The position numbers and the translations under genes are program-made. A stretch of 64,000 bases of DNA from Rhynochetos jubatus (taxonomy: Eukaryota; Chordata; Aves; Eurypygiformes; Rhynochetidae). How positions within the stretch are numbered: position 1 is the first letter of the stretch; every line of letters begins with the position of its first letter. The notes under the pieces are model-generated. The model did no database searches and had not been told where the DNA came from. It was given only the letters and a program-made list of their open reading frames with translations. The DNA lies in assembly GCA_027574665.1 (NCBI GenBank), contig CM050662.1, positions 6,478,501 through 6,542,500 on the forward strand. The letters are read 5' to 3'. Positions 59,301 to 64,000 of the stretch are shown here, piece after piece.

Positions 59301-62300
59301 CATAGTAGATACATATTCCCAAACAGCAGCTGCACACCAATCCCAGCTCCTATGCTTTTGTGCCATGGGAGGTGCCCTACATGTGACCTTGAGCCGCTGA
59401 TAGCCCACTCCCAGGCTGGCTGTGGTGATGAGCTCCACATCAGGCACCACCGCCAAAAAGGAAAAGGGCAACGTAGTGTTTTACTTCATAAATCACACTT
59501 TTTTTTTCCAGTATATGTGTGCATCCAATTCTTCTCCCCATGTGCAGGGCTGTTCCCATGCTGGCTCTACCTGCTATGTCAGCACGTGATGATGCTCTCA
59601 TAGGGTGTAAGGGTTTTTCAAAAGGGTTCATAATTTAAGAAAAACATTCCTAAAAAGCCTGTGGTTTTCCAAAGTTACCTAGAAAGAAAGCTCATTTTGA
59701 GGCTCAATGCCCTTCAATCCATAGCAGATTCACTCCTGCAGCCACCACTGAGGCGGTGGACCTAGCGTTTCTCATCAGACTAGTGTAGCAGAGGGCTCTG
59801 TGTGTTCAAGGCTTTAACTGATTAGGCTACTAATTACAGAAGCTAGAGAGTTGTTTAAAGCAGCTGGAAGGAGAAATCACAGGGATATTCCTTGAACTGC
59901 TTCCAAACTGATAGGTCATTAAACAAAGAAGAACTTGGAGAAATTTAAATTCCTGCATGTGACCTGAATGTCAGACACCGTGCTGCACGCGCACGGGGGA
60001 GCGTGTTCTCTGCAGCAGACAAGACGGATGGGGTATAGCTGCAAACCACTCGCTACTATTAATTTTCACCACATGAATCTTTCTGACCAACAACACATTA
60101 TCGTTTTGCTTTGTCTGGGATTGCCTTTCTTCCCCCCCATCATGGCACAGGTCTGGAATATGTACAGATCTTCTTTAGTCACAGTTAGTGACTGTGCTTT
60201 AATATTAGGAGTCTCCCAAAATACTTACTGTGCTTTTGACTTAGAGAGTGAGACGTGAGCCACCCCGTCATTCCCCTCCGCCTGCAATAACTATCACAGC
60301 AAAAGGTGCTTTGAGCAGCGTGGGTCGCTCCTCTGGAGTAGAAGGGTTTGTGGGTCAGGGGCCCCCCTTCAGTGCTGGGGGATCGGAGTCCAGTTTCAGC
60401 TCTGGGGAAATGGCACAGCCTCACTGTGTTTCAGGAAAGCAGGGCTTGCCTGTTTCAGTGGGGTGGGAGGATGGATGCTCAGGATACATGAAGAGAGGAG
60501 AAAAGGCGAGATGGATATAAACACCAAGAAAATCAACAGAAGCATCTCTGGGCTGTCCCGCCTGAGCGCCCTAAGGCTGAGGTCTTCGGGGAAGAAGAAG
60601 CGGTGCCTCTCTGTGGCCTGCCGGCAGTTCCCAGGGGCTGGCCGGGGCTGTGTTCCCCTGTCCCCGTCTGGTGAACGCAGCATCCCTGCAGCGAGTGGGA
60701 GCACCCAGCGCCCGCTCCACCTGCTCACCTCACGGGCAGAGGTGGGGGCTTGCACCCGGGCAATCAAGCATCAGACTTTGGGGTGACAGCCACAGCCTGG
60801 CTGCTGCTCCGGCCAGCCAAGGCCAGCGAGACCACCTGGCCGAGCCTGTTACTGCCCGGGCGCGAGGGAGGACGCCTTCTCCTGCGCAGGGGTACAGGTG
60901 GTGTTGGAGGGTGGCACCGTCAGACCGGGTTACTTCTGTAGGATGGTGCTGGGACTCAGGACAGCACCACTCTGGTGGAAAAACCCCACAATACTTAAAA
61001 TTAACATATGTTTAATTTTCTGCAGTTATCACCAATCTCAGATTAATTCTGCAGCATGACCAAACTGCTGCAAGGCCCTCACACTACGATGTTTAATATA
61101 TACTAGTGTGTCTATTAAATGCAATTTCCAGACACATTAGGACTTCTCAAGGAGAGTGCAGATAAGGTGCGGGCTCGGAGGCAGCTGGCTCAAGTGCTCT
61201 GCAGGAGGAACGTGTGGGCACAGAAACATGCAGGGCCCAGAGTCCCCTTTCACTTGGGGTTTTGGGTTTTTCATTCCTGTGCTGATCTGTCACCCTCAGG
61301 TGTGTCAGCATCTCATTTGCACCAGCGAAAGAGTTGAATCCAGAGCCTGGCAATTAAAAACTCACCAAGGACAGCCTAGGGTACACCACGAGCAGTGAGG
61401 TTAGCACAGCTCCAGAGCAGCTGCTGAGGGGAGGGCGGTGAGGGGCAGACCCAGCACCCGGGGCTGCGAGGCAGGTAACCTGCTGTCCCAGCAGCTTGCC
61501 CTGAGTGCCATCCGTACAGCCATGTGGTTTGACAGGGGCTTTAGCATTGCTTCCCTCCTTTCCCAAGGCTATGTGAATATTCTTGGAAGCAAAGTGCATT
61601 AGCTTCTCCTCCTCCTGAAGTCGGTACCCGACTTCTTCCCATTTATCCTGCTCCCACCTTGGCTGGATTCACACTGGTTTCCCTGTGGCTGGGTGCGGGG
61701 CCCTGAAGCCGTGATCTGCTGGTGCCAGGGCAGTCTGCACTTGTTCATTGTAAGGAAGCTGCCTCCTCGGTTTGCTGCTAGCTCTGCCTTCAGAGCTGCC
61801 CAACTTTTTAACGTTTTAATGCACTGTGCTAGGGACTTCACCTGCTCTCACCCTCTGGTGTGTGGTGTCTGTCGAGGGCAGCACTGCCCGTCAGATGGCA
61901 GAGCCCCTGGGCAGTGCCTGGGCAGTACCCCTGGGCCCCCCTCCCGGTGTCCCTCACACCCCCGTGGGCCCTGCAGCCTGGCTGGGGTGGGCTTGGAGCA
62001 TGCACAGCTAACAGGGCTTCTGCACCTCCTGGATCCATCGTCTCAGCACCAGGGGACTTGAAGCACAGATCAGGCTCCTGAGGTGTAGAGCTTGTCCATC
62101 TCAGGGAAAGAGAGATTCCTCCTTTAGGCTGTTAGTGAAAGCTGTTGGAAGGTGGGGAACACCATGGCTCTGCTTCAGGGGCCGTACCTTCCCAGACAAG
62201 GAGGTAGCGATGATCCCCAGAGCCAGCAGGTCTCCAGGTGGAAACAACCCCCAAAACCATTCTGTGCCCACTGCAAGTGCCCAGGAGAGGAGGTGCCCAG

Positions 62301-64000
62301 TATCTACGCGTGTTATCTGGCCCAACATCAGACCGATTGAGTCAATGGGGGCCTCTTTCCTTTGATTTCAGAGCTGTAGGGTGGTTCCTCCCCAACCTGC
62401 TGCCTGCACCCTGGGGTCTGTCTGCCTGCACAGCCAGGCACGGCAGTGAGCGGGGCTGCTGGGCATCAATAGGAAGGACTTTGACTGAAATCCCAAGACT
62501 GGTGAACATTTCAAGACAAGCTGTGCACACTCTCCAGCGCACACAAGCAGGGCCCACGTGCAGCCCCAAGGTATGGGATCCACCCCCACTTTGCCCTGGA
62601 GACGCCGCAGCAGTTGGCACACGAGCCATCATCAGTTGCCAGGAGAAGACAGCACACGATGTTCAGGGAGGAGAGGTCAGGTCTCTTCCTGTTTAGATGC
62701 TTTCAAAAAATGCTTGAGCATTTTAGTGGAAAAATGACTGAGGGAACCATCCAAATTAGGAAACAGGAATTGCTGTGCTGCCATAAATATAATTTTGCAG
62801 CTGAAATGAGAAGGAAGTTGTTGTCAGGTAGGGCTGGTAAGCACGCGGCTGGGCCAACAGCTCGTGCTGAAGGTCAACAGCCCACGGGCATGTTCTCCGT
62901 GCCACGCTCAGGGACATACCTACCAGGCAGGCGTTACTACTGTTGTGCCAAGGTGGATGCCGGAGCCAAGTCACCGGGTGTCTTTCATCTTGGGTTCTCC
63001 GAATGTAGTGCCAATAGTCAGTAAGATGTGTCCTTCAGCTGGGGGACTCAGTATTTCCGGCAGAGGACAGTGAAAAAGATGACGCTCAAATCAGAAGTTT
63101 TATGGAGTATAAATTAGTAGCAGACTTCCCAGTTCCTTCTTACTTATGTGGTGAAATTAGCAGTTCATGTCTAATGTCAGCCCTGCTCATGACTCTTTCT
63201 CCCCTTCAGCAAATCACTGAACCTCCCCAAGCCCCTTTCTAGCCATATGTTAAGTTGATGTAATGCTGCTTTTAGGCCTGTGCAATTACTCAATTACTCC
63301 TGCATCAGATTGCAAGGAATATGCCCTTGGGGCTGTGATCCAGTTTTGCCCATTGATTTCCTGTGTGACCTTCAGCACCACATTAAAAATACTTTTAATG
63401 TTCAAAGGAATTGTGCTCGTTTAAGCTCCTGGTTGTGCTATCCAAATTCCTACTCTATACCCAACTTTCCAGTCAGTCTGCTTGTTATTTATTGCGAAAT
63501 TTAAAGACAGAAGCTACTCTCTTCTAAAATATAAAAGAGATTTGGGAGCCTAAGTTCCATTCAAATTCACCTCAAGCGAGTTTCAATGGAGCTTGAAGAG
63601 TCAAAGAAATGTAGATACTTCTGAAAATGTCACCCTAGCTGTACCTCCAGGGTCTGACATTACACAGACACCTGAATCACTCAGGCAACTTCCCTCTGCT
63701 GATCCAGCCTGACTGCTGTGGAGCTTGCAAAGCGTTGAGCATGCACATATTTAATGTCTGCTAATGCTGGAGGGGGAGGATGCCTCAAAGCAAAAACTGT
63801 TGTGCATTTAAATGTGGTGTTCTTCAAAGCTCATCTCGATCCCAAGCTGAGTAATAACAGCTTCCTCCAGCTCCTGGGGAGCCGTTTTGGAGGGCTGTCT
63901 GGTGCTGCTTGCTTGTTGTAGTCACCTCTACGTTCTGTGCGCTGGGGAGAGGAGCTATTGAATCAAGGAGTGGTCTCTGTTTGAGGAGAGGTCTTCTGGG
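56380..64000. other. Intergenic sequence to the end of the window
   Basis: Unique sequence with patches of higher GC (60.2-62.6 kb). No exon, RNA gene or known repeat could be supported. Open frames of 100-150 codons at 59.1-59.6, 60.4-61.0 and 62.2-62.7 kb overlap one another on both strands and lack recognisable domains. Confidence 0.5.

Noticed and set aside
1-64000. Endogenous retroviruses or LTR elements
   Set aside because: I looked for paired LTRs, primer-binding sites and pol-like frames and saw none I could support. Short solo LTRs of unfamiliar families could be missed by eye.
1-64000. CRISPR array or prokaryotic defence system
   Set aside because: The tandem repeats here lack unique spacers, and the window is vertebrate nuclear DNA.

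Overview
The window is nuclear DNA of a sauropsid vertebrate, most likely a bird. The reasons are a vertebrate gene with GT-AG introns and a CpG-island promoter, several CR1 LINE fragments with avian-type 3' ends (a 'gggttggactagatgatc' type tail, then a short microsatellite), few other interspersed repeats, and a compact gene (PANK3 spans about 24 kb). The exact species cannot be told from the sequence alone.

The one confidently recognised protein gene is PANK3, pantothenate kinase 3, on the + strand. Its CpG-island promoter lies at about 9.2-10.5 kb. Seven coding exons (10,235-27,897) join in frame to 370 codons, the same length as human PANK3. A long AU-rich 3'UTR follows, with its best distal poly(A) signal at 34,345. 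Intron 5 contains the microRNA gene mir-103 (hairpin 26,036-26,113), the conserved miR-103/107 arrangement of the vertebrate PANK family. Host enzyme and microRNA are thus made from one transcript: the enzyme starts coenzyme A synthesis, and miR-103/107 is known to act on lipid and glucose metabolism.

Region by region: 1-9.2 kb is intergenic, with an old CR1 fragment (about 4.93-5.28 kb) and a hexanucleotide microsatellite (6.7-6.85 kb). At 9.36-9.52 kb a GC-rich minisatellite abuts the PANK3 promoter. PANK3 fills 9.6-34.4 kb; CR1 remnants lie in intron 5 (24.2-24.8 kb) and, antisense, in the 3'UTR (29.71-29.80 kb). From 34.4 to 40.3 kb is intergenic with another CR1 remnant (about 36.6-37.07 kb). 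At 40.3-40.75 kb a small CpG island holds a complete tRNA-Asp(GTC) gene. At 41.58-42.24 kb is a 35-bp minisatellite of 19 units with a three-unit higher-order pattern. From 42.3 to 64 kb is gene-poor sequence with one well-preserved CR1 3' end (56.15-56.38 kb), two unexplained minus-strand open stretches (about 43.0-43.35 and 53.23-53.42 kb) and a CpG-dense patch near 55.0 kb.

No CRISPR array, bacterial-type operon, recognisable endogenous retrovirus or clearly new multi-gene system was found. The best leads are the regulatory content of the PANK3 3'UTR, the minisatellites and the unexplained open stretches.
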